The position numbers and the translations under genes are program-made. From Micromonospora sp. CB01531 (lineage in GTDB: Bacteria; Actinomycetota; Actinomycetes; Mycobacteriales; Micromonosporaceae), in the NCBI RefSeq assembly GCF_001905095.1, contig NZ_LWLS01000077.1:1-64000 (forward strand): 64,000 nt of DNA. Reading direction: 5' to 3'. Of the stretch, positions 1 through 7,328 are shown one piece after another. The stretch's first letter is position 1. Every line of letters begins with the position of its first letter. The notes under the pieces were generated by a model. The model was not told the origin of the DNA. It saw only the letters and a program-made list of their open reading frames with translations, and made no database searches.

Positions 1-506
1 CACACACCATCCAGCAACCCTGCATTCCGCAGGACCCTGTCCGGGGCAACCTCTCCACTCTACCCGGGCCGTTCCGCGCAGTCAACCTCGTATCCGAGGT
101 GATCAACTTGGTTCGGTCCGATCCACGCCGACGCACGCCGTTCCCGGCGGTCGTTGCTGTCGTGGGTTCCGGCGGACCGGCCGGTGTCGCTTTCGCGATC
201 ACCCGCCCGGCTCCCTGCCGGCCTTCGAACTCTACCCGGTCGGCTTCGCGATCGCAACCCCGTATTTCGGAGCGCCTCGCACCGCCCAGATCCCCAGTCT
301 CGCTCGGCGTCTCCGCCACGAGCCTGGCGCCCGCTGTCGGCCGGTTTGTCCGGCCTCCCGCGTGCAGAGAGAAAGTTACGCGGACGGCCCCGAGAAGGCA
401 AATCAACGTCTGTCACTGCGCTTCCGGCGGGTGCCACAGCATCGGATGGCGGACCGGAGGCATCGAGGACGACCACGGAGCGCACAACCGTGCCAGAGTG
501 TCTGGC
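1..506. other. No supported gene in the left end
   Basis: These 506 bases hold open frames on both strands, but their translations are arginine, proline and serine-rich with no recognisable domain, as expected for shadow frames in very GC-rich DNA. I see no tRNA, clear hairpin or convincing promoter. The segment probably holds the upstream region of the small membrane protein gene starting at 507 and possibly the edge of a gene lying outside the window. Confidence 0.4.
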
Positions 507-734
507 ATGGATGACGTGTCCCGGATCCCGGTGGCGACGCTCGCCGCAGACACCCTGCTCGGCCTGCTGCTGCCGTTCTGGCAGCTCGTCATCGCCGCCT
601 TCGTGGTCTTCGTCGTCGCGGCGTCGGTGGGGCGGCTGGCCAAACGCGGCCGCTCCCGGATGACCACGGCATTGCTGATCACCGCCGCGGCGATCGCCGG
701 CTTCACCGTGCTCGGTGTGCTGCTGGAGAGCTGA
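507..734 (+). CDS. Small two-helix membrane protein
   Basis: A 75-residue protein starting MDDVSRIPVATLAADTLLGL. It has two hydrophobic stretches, about residues 17-42 (LLGLLLPFWQLVIAAFVVFV region) and 54-73, separated by a basic loop (KRGRSR), so it is probably a hairpin in the cytoplasmic membrane. The ATG at 507 is chosen because the upstream part of the same frame is low-complexity and does not look like protein. It ends 6 bases before the end of the convergent nitrilase-family gene. I do not recognise a family. A short membrane protein of unknown function is the most that can be said. Confidence 0.55.
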   Translation: MDDVSRIPVATLAADTLLGLLLPFWQLVIAAFVVFVVAASVGRLAKRGRSRMTTALLITAAAIAGFTVLGVLLES

Positions 735-740
735 CCGGGC

Positions 741-1538
741 TCACAGCCGGCGGTTGGCGAGGCTGGGCAACTCGGCGCGGATCTTCCGCAGCCGGTCGAG
801 GTCCAGATCAGTGACGGCGAGGCCAGGGCCGTCCGGGACCTGGCTGAGCACCGTCCCCCACGGGTCCACCACCATGCTGCGTCCGAAGCAGGTCCGCCCC
901 GGATCGTGGTCACCGGTCTGGCCGGCGGCGGCGACGAAGCACTGGTTCTCGATCGCCCGCGCCCGCAGCAGGACCTCCCAGTGGTCCCGGCCGGTGTACA
1001 TCATGAACGCGGCGGGCACGACCAGGAGCGCGGCGCCGCCGTCCGTGGCCAGTTGCCGGTAGAGCTCGGGGAATCGCAGGTCGTAGCAGATCGAGAGGCC
1101 GACGCGGAGGCCGTCGACGTCGACCACCACCGGCTGGTCACCCGGAGCCACCGTCGCGGACTCCAGGTAGGAGACCCGGCCCGGAATCTCCACGTCGTAC
1201 AGATGGATCTTGCGATAGCTGGCGGCGAGCGCACCGGTGCGGTCGAAGACCAGCGAGGTGTTCCAGGTGCGGTCCGGATCCGGTCCGGCCTCGTGGAACG
1301 AGCCCGCGATCACCCACATGCCCAGCCGGCGGGCGACCCCCGCGAAGAACTCCCCCACCACGCCGTCGACCGGCTCGGCCGGCGGCATCCGCTCGGCCAC
1401 GCCCAGATAGTCGACGTACTCGGGGAGGACGGCGAGGTCGGCCCCGGCCGCCGCGGCCCTGACCAGCAGGGCCTCGGCGGCGGCCAGGTTCGCCGCACGG
1501 TCGTCGCGGGCATTGAGCTGGCAGACGGCGACGCGCAT
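741..1538 (-). CDS. Carbon-nitrogen hydrolase (nitrilase superfamily, Nit-like)
   Basis: A 265-residue enzyme of the nitrilase/amidase superfamily. The Glu-Lys-Cys triad is visible: E40 in LAVLPEY, K110 in SYRKIHLYD and C151 in SICYDLRFPELY. The length, the R-F-P-E-L-Y context and the HLYDVE motif fit the Nit1/Nit2-like branch, whose members act on small omega-amides such as deaminated glutathione or alpha-ketoglutaramate. Which substrate applies here cannot be read from the sequence, and an actinomycete that uses mycothiol may employ it differently. It lies 69 bases downstream of clpX on the same strand, so read-through from clpX is possible. Confidence 0.88.
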   Translation of the reverse strand: MRVAVCQLNARDDRAANLAAAEALLVRAAAAGADLAVLPEYVDYLGVAERMPPAEPVDGVVGEFFAGVARRLGMWVIAGSFHEAGPDPDRTWNTSLVFDRTGALAASYRKIHLYDVEIPGRVSYLESATVAPGDQPVVVDVDGLRVGLSICYDLRFPELYRQLATDGGAALLVVPAAFMMYTGRDHWEVLLRARAIENQCFVAAAGQTGDHDPGRTCFGRSMVVDPWGTVLSQVPDGPGLAVTDLDLDRLRKIRAELPSLANRRL

Positions 1539-1607
1539 GGGGCTCAGCGTACGGGCGGCGCGCGGTCGGCGACAGGGCTCAGCCGAGCAGCGCCCCGGTG
1601 CTGACGG

Positions 1608-2903
1608 TCAGGCGGACTTCTCCTCGCGATCCCGACGAGCCCGGCGACCAGTGAACTCGCGGGGCACGATGGTCGGGTTGACGTTCTCCAGCACCACCTC
1701 GCGGGTGATCAGCACCCGGGCGGCGTCGGGGTTGCTCGGCACCTCGTACATCACGGAGAGCAGGACCTCTTCCATGATCGCCCGCAGGCCACGGGCGCCA
1801 GTGCCGCGGAGCATGGCCTGGTCGGCGATCGCCTCCAGCGCCGGCTGCTCGAACTCCAGCTCCACGCCGTCCAGTTCGAAGAGGCGCTGGTACTGCCGGA
1901 CCAGGGCGTTGCGCGGCTCGGTGAGGATCCGCACCAGGGCCGACCGGTCGAGGCTGCGCACGTTGGTGATCACCGGGAGCCGGCCGATGAACTCGGGGAT
2001 CAACCCGAACTTGAGCATGTCCTCCGGCATGACCTGGCTGAAGATGTCGTCGGTCGACCGATCGGACACCGACCGGAGCCGAGCGCCGAAGCCGGTGCCG
2101 CCGGAGCCGGTGCGGGCCTCGATGATCTGGTCGAGGCCGGCGAAGGCACCGCCGCAGATGAACAGCACGTTGGTGGTGTCGATCTGGATGAACTCCTGGT
2201 GCGGGTGTTTCCGCCCGCCCTGCGGCGGCACGTTGGCCACGGTGCCTTCGAGCATCTTCAGCAGCGCCTGCTGCACGCCCTCGCCGGAGACATCCCGCGT
2301 GATCGACGGGTTTTCCGACTTACGGGCGATCTTGTCGACCTCGTCGATGTAGATGATCCCGGTCTCGGCGCGCTTGATGTCGTAGTCGGCCGCCTGGATC
2401 AGCTTGAGGAGAATGTTCTCCACGTCCTCGCCGACGTATCCCGCCTCGGTGAGGGCGGTGGCGTCGGCGATCGCGAACGGGACGTTGAGCATCCGGGCCA
2501 GGGTCTGCGCCAGGTGGGTCTTGCCGCAGCCGGTGGGACCGAGCAGCAAGATGTTGGACTTGGCCAGCTCCACGCCGTCGTTGCCGGAGCCGGGCGCGCC
2601 GGCCGCCTCGGCCTGGATCCGCTTGTAGTGGTTGTAGACCGCGACGGCGAGCGCCTTCTTGGCCTGCTCCTGACCGACGACGTAGTTGTCGAGGAACTGG
2701 CAGATCTCCATCGGCTTGGGAAGCTCTTCCCACTTCACCTCGCCGGACTCGGCCAGCTCCTCCTCGATGATCTCGTTGCAGAGATCGATGCACTCGTCGC
2801 AGATATAGACGCCCGGGCCCGCGATGAGCTTCTTGACCTGCTTCTGCGACTTGCCGCAGAAGGAGCACTTCAGTAGGTCGCCGCCGTCACCGATCCGTGC
2901 CAC
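1608..2903 (-). CDS. clpX: ATP-dependent Clp protease ATP-binding subunit ClpX
   Basis: A 431-residue AAA+ unfoldase that recognises tagged substrates and feeds them into ClpP. The N-terminal zinc-binding domain shows C13, C16, C35 and C38. Walker A is GPTGCGKT at 122-129, the GYVG pore loop sits near 155, and Walker B with IDEVDKI lies near 185. Length and features are those of a complete ClpX. It is encoded downstream of clpP1-clpP2, but a strong hairpin (3066-3099) and a 210-base gap separate them, so it probably has its own promoter. The order tig, clpP1, clpP2, clpX is the usual actinobacterial one. Confidence 0.98.
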   Translation of the reverse strand: MARIGDGGDLLKCSFCGKSQKQVKKLIAGPGVYICDECIDLCNEIIEEELAESGEVKWEELPKPMEICQFLDNYVVGQEQAKKALAVAVYNHYKRIQAEAAGAPGSGNDGVELAKSNILLLGPTGCGKTHLAQTLARMLNVPFAIADATALTEAGYVGEDVENILLKLIQAADYDIKRAETGIIYIDEVDKIARKSENPSITRDVSGEGVQQALLKMLEGTVANVPPQGGRKHPHQEFIQIDTTNVLFICGGAFAGLDQIIEARTGSGGTGFGARLRSVSDRSTDDIFSQVMPEDMLKFGLIPEFIGRLPVITNVRSLDRSALVRILTEPRNALVRQYQRLFELDGVELEFEQPALEAIADQAMLRGTGARGLRAIMEEVLLSVMYEVPSNPDAARVLITREVVLENVNPTIVPREFTGRRARRDREEKSA

Positions 2904-3065
2904 CTACGTTCTCCCTGCACTCGTCGGCCGGAGCGCCGGCCCTGACCTGCGGGCCTGCCGCCCGTCCGTCTGTCGTCCCATCCGCCGGTCCGCACCAGCG
3001 AAGCGGTACAGACCCGACGTTACCCGCTGACGGAGGTTTCTCCGACCCCCAAAACGGGTGTGTCA

Positions 3066-3099
3066 GAGGTCGGCCGGGACCGATGCCCCGGCCGACCTC
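3066..3099 (-). terminator. Terminator hairpin after clpP2
   Basis: A perfect 13-bp inverted repeat (GAGGTCGGCCGGG at 3066-3078 and its complement at 3087-3099) with an 8-base loop, just past the clpP2 stop codon. It has no T-run, which is usual for GC-rich actinobacteria. It probably ends the clpP1-clpP2 transcript before clpX. Confidence 0.65.
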
Positions 3100-3113
3100 C
3101 GATCCTGCAGAGC

Positions 3114-3776
3114 TCAGCTCGCGGCGTGCGCCGCCAGCAGACCCTTCTTGCGGCTGGTCAGGATCGTGTCGACCAGCCCGTACTCCTTGGCCTCCTCGGC
3201 CGTCATGATCTTGTCACGGTCGATGTCCTTGCGGACCTGGTCAACCGGGCGGTTGCAGTGCTGGGACAGCATCGTCTCCAGCTGCGTCCGCATCCGCAGG
3301 ATCTCCCGGGCCTGGATCTCGATGTCCGAGCCCTGGCCGTAGCCGCCCTCGGTGGCCGGCTGGTGGATGATGATCCGGGAGTTGGGCAGCGCCATCCGCT
3401 TGCCCGGGGTGCCCGCGGAGAGCAGCACGGCCGCCGCGCTGGCCGCCTGGCCGAGGCACACGGTCTGGATGTCCGGGCGGACGTACTGCATGGTGTCGTA
3501 GATCGCCGTCATGGCGGTGAAGGAGCCGCCGGGCGAGTTGATGTACATGATGATGTCGCGGTCCGGGTCGGTGCCCTCGAGCGTCAGCAGCTGGGCCATC
3601 ACGTCGTTGGCCGAGGCGTCGTCCACCTGCACGCCGAGGAAGATGATCCGGTCCTCGAAGAGCTTGTTGTACGGGTTGGACTCCTTCATCCCGTACGACG
3701 TGCGCTCGACGAACGACGGCAGAACGTAGCGGTTGTGCACGGCCGCGAACTGGGGCGGCAGGCTCAGGTCGGTCAT
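3114..3776 (-). CDS. clpP2: ATP-dependent Clp protease proteolytic subunit (ClpP2-type)
   Basis: A 220-residue serine peptidase of the ClpP family. The catalytic Ser is S113 in GQAASAAAVL and the His is H138 in RIIIHQP. The Asp is most likely in the D-x-D segment near 185 (DIDRDKIMTAEEA). It is the second gene of a clpP1-clpP2 pair, starting 14 bases after the clpP1 stop, so the two are co-transcribed. In actinobacteria ClpP1 and ClpP2 form a mixed double-ring tetradecamer that docks ClpX or ClpC1. The name clpP2 follows the mycobacterial order, in which the promoter-distal gene is clpP2. Confidence 0.95.
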   Translation of the reverse strand: MTDLSLPPQFAAVHNRYVLPSFVERTSYGMKESNPYNKLFEDRIIFLGVQVDDASANDVMAQLLTLEGTDPDRDIIMYINSPGGSFTAMTAIYDTMQYVRPDIQTVCLGQAASAAAVLLSAGTPGKRMALPNSRIIIHQPATEGGYGQGSDIEIQAREILRMRTQLETMLSQHCNRPVDQVRKDIDRDKIMTAEEAKEYGLVDTILTSRKKGLLAAHAAS

Positions 3777-3790
3777 CGTCAGCTCCTCGG

Positions 3791-4432
3791 TCAGCTCAGG
3801 GTCCCGGCGCCTTCCGGAACCTGGGCGGCTCCGGTGATCACCTTGTCGATGAAGCCGTAGTCCATGGCCTCCTGGGCCGTGAACCAGCGGTCGCGGTCCG
3901 AGTCCGCCTCGATCTCCGCCGCGTTCCGGCCGGTGTGGAACGCGACCCGCTCCTGGAACATCCGCTTGGTGTAGAGCATCTGCTCGGCCTGGATCGCGAT
4001 GTCGGCGGCCGTACCGCCCATGCCACCCGACGGCTGGTGCATCATGATCCGCGCGTGCGGCAGGGCGTACCGCTTGCCCTTGGTGCCCGCACAGAGCAGC
4101 AGCTGGCCCATCGAGGCCGCCATGCCCATCGCCACGGTCGACACGTCGTTGTCGATGAACTGCATGGTGTCGTAGATGGCCATGCCGGAGTAGACCGAGC
4201 CACCCGGCGAGTTGATCCAGAGGTTGATGTCGCGGTCCGGGTCCTCCGCGGCGAGCAGCAGCAGCTGCGCGCAGATGCGGTTGGCGACCTGGTCGGTCAC
4301 CTCGCTGCCCAGGAAGATGATCCGCTCCTTGAGCAACCGGTTGTAGACCGAGTCGTCGAGGTTGCCAATTGAGTCACCACCGCGGGCCTCGAGCGCCCGG
4401 AGCGGCTTCGCTGGGATGTGCATGTCGGTCAT
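3791..4432 (-). CDS. clpP1: ATP-dependent Clp protease proteolytic subunit (ClpP1-type)
   Basis: A 213-residue ClpP peptidase, first gene of the clpP pair. The catalytic Ser is S107 in [11 protein letters not shown] and the His is H132 in [10 protein letters not shown]. The acidic member is probably in [13 protein letters not shown]. The start [10 protein letters not shown] is chosen because the conserved handle region follows directly and upstream frames lack ClpP similarity. The 174-base gap to tig holds a terminator hairpin for tig and a good match to the ClgR operator (4513-4523), so this gene probably starts a ClgR-activated clpP1P2 operon. Confidence 0.95.
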   Translation of the reverse strand: MTDMHIPAKPLRALEARGGDSIGNLDDSVYNRLLKERIIFLGSEVTDQVANRICAQLLLLAAEDPDRDINLWINSPGGSVYSGMAIYDTMQFIDNDVSTVAMGMAASMGQLLLCAGTKGKRYALPHARIMMHQPSGGMGGTAADIAIQAEQMLYTKRMFQERVAFHTGRNAAEIEADSDRDRWFTAQEAMDYGFIDKVITGAAQVPEGAGTLS

Positions 4433-4512
4433 GGCAGCCCTTCGCTCTCCGTACCGTCGTACCCGACACTAACCGCTCAGCCGGGGGGCGTACTCCCGGT
4501 CGGGGCACTGTT

Positions 4513-4523
4513 CGCTCTCAGCG
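4513..4523 (-). promoter_or_regulatory. Candidate ClgR operator upstream of clpP1
   Basis: Read on the minus strand, the core is CGCTGAGAGCG followed by AAC. This fits the actinobacterial ClgR consensus core CGCY-NAN-RGCG plus WWS as I remember it. It lies about 80 bases upstream of the clpP1 start and points the same way. ClgR activates clpP1P2 in corynebacteria and streptomycetes. The bases flanking the core on the other side fit less well. Confidence 0.5.
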
Positions 4524-4559
4524 CAGCTGCCCTGGAGGGCGTACCCCGAAAAGGGTTTC

Positions 4560-4594
4560 GGCCGCCGTCCAGCGTGCAGCGAGGGACGGCGGCC
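4560..4594 (-). terminator. Terminator hairpin after tig
   Basis: A perfect 11-bp stem (GGCCGCCGTCC at 4560-4570, complement at 4584-4594) with a 13-base loop, 12 bases past the tig stop. It separates tig from the clpP1P2 unit. Confidence 0.65.
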
Positions 4595-4606
4595 GACACC
4601 CGGCGA

Positions 4607-5953
4607 TCAGTGCTCGTGGTTGTGCTCGGCCTCGTTCTGGGCGCGGAGCGCGTCCAGGGTGACCTCGTTGCCCGCCGAGTCCTTGATCTTGATCTTCTCC
4701 ATCACGGCGGCGAGCGCCTTGCCCCGGCGGACGTCGCCGAAGACGGCCGCTGCGGCGCCAGAGCGGACCAGCTGGTCGTAGTACTGCTGCGGGGCCATGC
4801 CGGCGCGCTGGGCGCGGTGGACGATCTCGTGGCCGAACTCGTCGTCGGAGACCTGGACGTCCTCGGCGTCGGCCAGGGTGTCCAGCAGGAGCTGGATCTT
4901 GACGCCCTCGGTCGCCGCCTCGTTGAGCTCGGTGTCGATCTGCTCCTCGGTCTTCTCCTCGGCGGCGAGGTATTCCTCCAGGGAGGCACCGATGCGCTCG
5001 AGCTGGTCGACCATCGCGGCCTTGCGGCTCTCGACCTCCTCGCGGACGACACCCTCCGGGGCCGGCACCTCGGCGGTGGCCACCATCTGCTCGAGGGCCT
5101 TGTCCCGGGCGGCGTAGATCTGCTCGACCTGCTTGCCCCGGGTCACCCGCTCGCGGAGGTCGTTGCGCAGCTCCTCGATGGTGTCGAACTCGCTGGCCAG
5201 CTGGGCGAAGTCGTCGTTGAGCTCCGGCAGCTCCTTCTCCTTGACCGTGCGGACGGTCACCGCCACGTCGGCGTCACGGCCGGCGTAGTCGCCGCCCACC
5301 AGCTGCGTGGAGAAGGTGGTGCTCTCGTCGGCGGCCAGGCCGACCAGGGCCTCGTCCAGGCCCGGCAGGAGCTGCTTGCTGCCGACCTCGTGCGAGATGT
5401 TGCTCGCCGAACCGCCCGGCACCTCCTCGCCGTCGACGGTGGCGTTCAGGTCAATCTGGACGTAGTCGCCCTCCTGAGCGGCCCGCTCGACGGTCTTCAG
5501 CGTGGCGAACCGCTCACGCAGGCCGTTGACCTGCTCGTCGATCTCGCTGTCGGCGACCTGGATCTCGTCCACGGTCACCTCGATGGACGCCGGGTCCGGC
5601 AGGGTGATCTCCGGGCGGACGTCGACCTCGGCGGTGAAGTTGAGCGAGTCGCCGTCGGCGAACTCGGTGATCTCGACCTCCGGGCGACCGAGGGTCTTCA
5701 GGTCGTGCTCGCGGACCGCGGCGAGGATGTTCTGCGGGATCGCCTCCTGCACCGCCTCGTTGAGGACGGTGCCCCGGCCCACCCGCTGGTCGATCACCCG
5801 CGGGGGAACCTTGCCCCGACGGAAGCCGGGAACCTGGACCTGCTGCCCGATCTCCCGGTACGCCTTCTTGAGGCTCGGCTCGAGCTCGACGAACGGCACC
5901 TCGATGGCGAGCCGCACGCGCGTCGGGCTCAGAGTCTCGACGGTGCTCTTCAC
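4607..5953 (-). CDS. tig: Trigger factor (ribosome-associated chaperone and PPIase)
   Basis: A 448-residue chaperone that binds at the ribosome exit tunnel and helps nascent chains fold. The N-terminal domain carries the ribosome-docking signature region G-F-R-R-G-K (VPGFRRGKVPPRVI, about 42-55). The FKBP-type PPIase domain follows at about 150-240 (AQEGDYVQIDLNATVDGEEV), and a long helical C-terminal arm region ends in an acidic and His-rich tail (NEAEHNHEH). Length is normal. It sits upstream of clpP1P2 and clpX in the same orientation, the common arrangement for chaperone-protease pairing. The tRNA-Pro gene lies about 145 bases upstream. Confidence 0.97.
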   Translation of the reverse strand: MKSTVETLSPTRVRLAIEVPFVELEPSLKKAYREIGQQVQVPGFRRGKVPPRVIDQRVGRGTVLNEAVQEAIPQNILAAVREHDLKTLGRPEVEITEFADGDSLNFTAEVDVRPEITLPDPASIEVTVDEIQVADSEIDEQVNGLRERFATLKTVERAAQEGDYVQIDLNATVDGEEVPGGSASNISHEVGSKQLLPGLDEALVGLAADESTTFSTQLVGGDYAGRDADVAVTVRTVKEKELPELNDDFAQLASEFDTIEELRNDLRERVTRGKQVEQIYAARDKALEQMVATAEVPAPEGVVREEVESRKAAMVDQLERIGASLEEYLAAEEKTEEQIDTELNEAATEGVKIQLLLDTLADAEDVQVSDDEFGHEIVHRAQRAGMAPQQYYDQLVRSGAAAAVFGDVRRGKALAAVMEKIKIKDSAGNEVTLDALRAQNEAEHNHEH

Positions 5954-6098
5954 AGGCGTACTCCTTGACGGATCTCAGTTGAGTCTGGGCGTGATTACGC
6001 GCATCGAGTGTAGGCGAGCCGGCCTGCTGCATCGGCAGCGCCCGGGTGCCGCGCGGAAAAATCGGCGGTTCCCGGACGGCCGGGCCGCGAACGGACAG

Positions 6099-6172
6099 TC
6101 GGGGTGGCGGGATTTGAACCCACGGCCCCTCGCTCCCAAAGCGAGTGCGCTACCAAGCTGCGCCACACCCCG
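6099..6172 (-). tRNA. tRNA-Pro (anticodon UGG)
   Basis: A complete cloverleaf on the minus strand: acceptor CGGGGTG pairs with CACCCCG, D arm GCGC/GCGC, anticodon stem CTCGC/GCGAG with loop TTTGGGA (anticodon TGG), and T arm with GTTCAAATC. The discriminator is A and CCA is not encoded. Confidence 0.95.
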
Positions 6173-6442
6173 TGGCGACGAGAAGTGTATGCCGTCCGCG
6201 CCCCCCGGACCCGCACCGGGGCCGCGCCAGGCCCCGCGCTGGCGCGACGCAAGGCCCGCGCCGGGTTTGCAGGAGGCAGCAGTTTCGGGGAAAGAGTGGT
6301 CTCTCGGGGCGGCGAGGGGGCGCTTTCAGGGAAGTAGTGAAGATCTTGAAGTCGAGCGACCAGCGACGCGCGGCACGGGGCTGCGCGTCCGGTTCGGGGA
6401 TTCGGTAGGCTGTCGGGCGCGCCCCGCCGCAGCGGGGTGCAT

Positions 6443-6516
6443 GCGGGCGTAGCTCAATGGCAGAGCTTCAGTCTTCCAAACTGACGGTGCGGGTTCGATT
6501 CCCGTCGCCCGCTCCA
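6443..6516 (+). tRNA. tRNA-Gly (anticodon UCC), CCA encoded
   Basis: Cloverleaf with acceptor GCGGGCG/CGCCCGC, D arm GCTC/GAGC, anticodon stem TCAGT/ACTGA with loop CTTCCAA (anticodon TCC), T loop TTCGATT, discriminator T and an encoded CCA at 6514-6516. It is followed directly by a rho-independent-type hairpin. The DNA beyond it carries a VOC gene and a broken regulator gene, so the tRNA could once have been an integration site. I found no duplicate of its 3' end in the window. Confidence 0.95.
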
Positions 6517-6522
6517 CCCAGG

Positions 6523-6564
6523 AAGGCCCAGGTAGACCGCATGATCGCGGCACCTGGGCCTTTC
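6523..6564 (+). terminator. Terminator of tRNA-Gly
   Basis: An 11-bp stem, AAGGCCCAGGT (6523-6533) with its complement at 6552-6562, encloses an 18-base loop. The right arm runs into a short T tract (CCTTTC). It starts 7 bases after the tRNA CCA. Confidence 0.75.
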
Positions 6565-6737
6565 ACATCTCCCCAGCTTTGATTTTGCGTGGCAACCACG
6601 CCGCATCCGGGCTCGGGGCGGCACCGGGGCTTGTTGCCCAGCCGGCAGCTCGGGTGGCCCCTACTTCCGGCAGCGCCATGACGCACAAGGCGGGGCAGAC
6701 CTGGTCGACGGATTTGCCGTGCGGCAGCATGGCCCCC

Positions 6738-7091
6738 ATGGCCATAAAGCGCGTAATGCCCGACCTGGCTACCGACGACATCGCGGCGGCCACCGCCTTC
6801 TACGTCGAGGTACTTGGCTTCGAGGTCGTCATGGACATGGGCTGGATCGTGACCCTGAGCGATCGCGCCAACCCGAGAGCTCAGCTGAGCCTCATGACCC
6901 ACGACGCCACTGCACCGGTCATCCCCGACGTGTCCGTGGAGGTCGACGATGTCGATGCCGCGCATCAGGCCGCCCGAAACGCCGGCGCTGAGATCGTGCA
7001 CCCGCTCACCGACGAACCATGGGGAGTCCGACGCTTCTTCATGCGTGACCCCAACGGCAGGGTCATCAACGTCCTCACCCACAAGAGCTGA
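6738..7091 (+). CDS. VOC (glyoxalase/bleomycin-resistance fold) protein
   Basis: A 117-residue single-domain member of the vicinal oxygen chelate superfamily. It shows the two beta-alpha-beta-beta-beta modules: the first with PDLATDDIAAATAFYVEVLGF and the second with VEVDDVDAAHQAARNAGAEIV then FFMRDPNGRVINVLTH. The RDPNG turn and final NVLTH strand are typical. Such proteins may be lyases, dioxygenases or antibiotic-binding proteins, and the substrate cannot be told here. ATG 6738 is preferred, but another in-frame ATG lies at 6729. The gene stands alone between tRNA-Gly and a broken response-regulator fragment. Confidence 0.8.
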   Translation: MAIKRVMPDLATDDIAAATAFYVEVLGFEVVMDMGWIVTLSDRANPRAQLSLMTHDATAPVIPDVSVEVDDVDAAHQAARNAGAEIVHPLTDEPWGVRRFFMRDPNGRVINVLTHKS

Positions 7092-7106
7092 CGACCCCGT
7101 GAGTGA

Positions 7107-7187
7107 TGCCTCTTCGCCGGCTACCTCATGAAGGGCGCCGAGCAGGAGGAGGTCGTCCGGGCCCGGGAGGCCGGCCTCGGCAGTTGA
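7107..7187 (+). pseudogene. Remnant of a NarL/FixJ-type response regulator receiver domain
   Basis: In frame from about 7107 the DNA reads CLFAGYLMKGAEQEEVVRA and then REAGLGS followed by a stop. The G-Y-L-x-K-G-A-x-x-E-E-V-V-R-A pattern is the hallmark of the end of receiver domains in LuxR-type response regulators, where the Lys is the conserved switch-region lysine. Neither the phosphoacceptor Asp part nor the helix-turn-helix output domain is present nearby, so this looks like a decayed fragment about 25 codons long. The identification rests on one motif only. Confidence 0.42.
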
Positions 7188-7328
7188 ACGGTCCGGTCCG
7201 ACGTACCGGCGGCCCACCATGATCGGCCAGGACCCGGTTCGACCGTCCCGACCGGCGGATGAGCCGGGCGGCGGGGGCTGCGTACGATGCGGGGCCGGAC
7301 ATCCCCGCGTCGGGTGGAGGTAGCCACG

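Noticed and set aside
60-485. Open frames of about 140-170 codons at the left edge on both strands
   Set aside because: Arginine/serine/proline-rich translations without any motif or ribosome site, overlapping each other on opposite strands. They look like shadows.
6443-7328. A genomic island integrated at tRNA-Gly
   Set aside because: No second copy of the tRNA 3' end, no integrase and no mobility gene are seen in the window. The fragmentary regulator alone is not enough.
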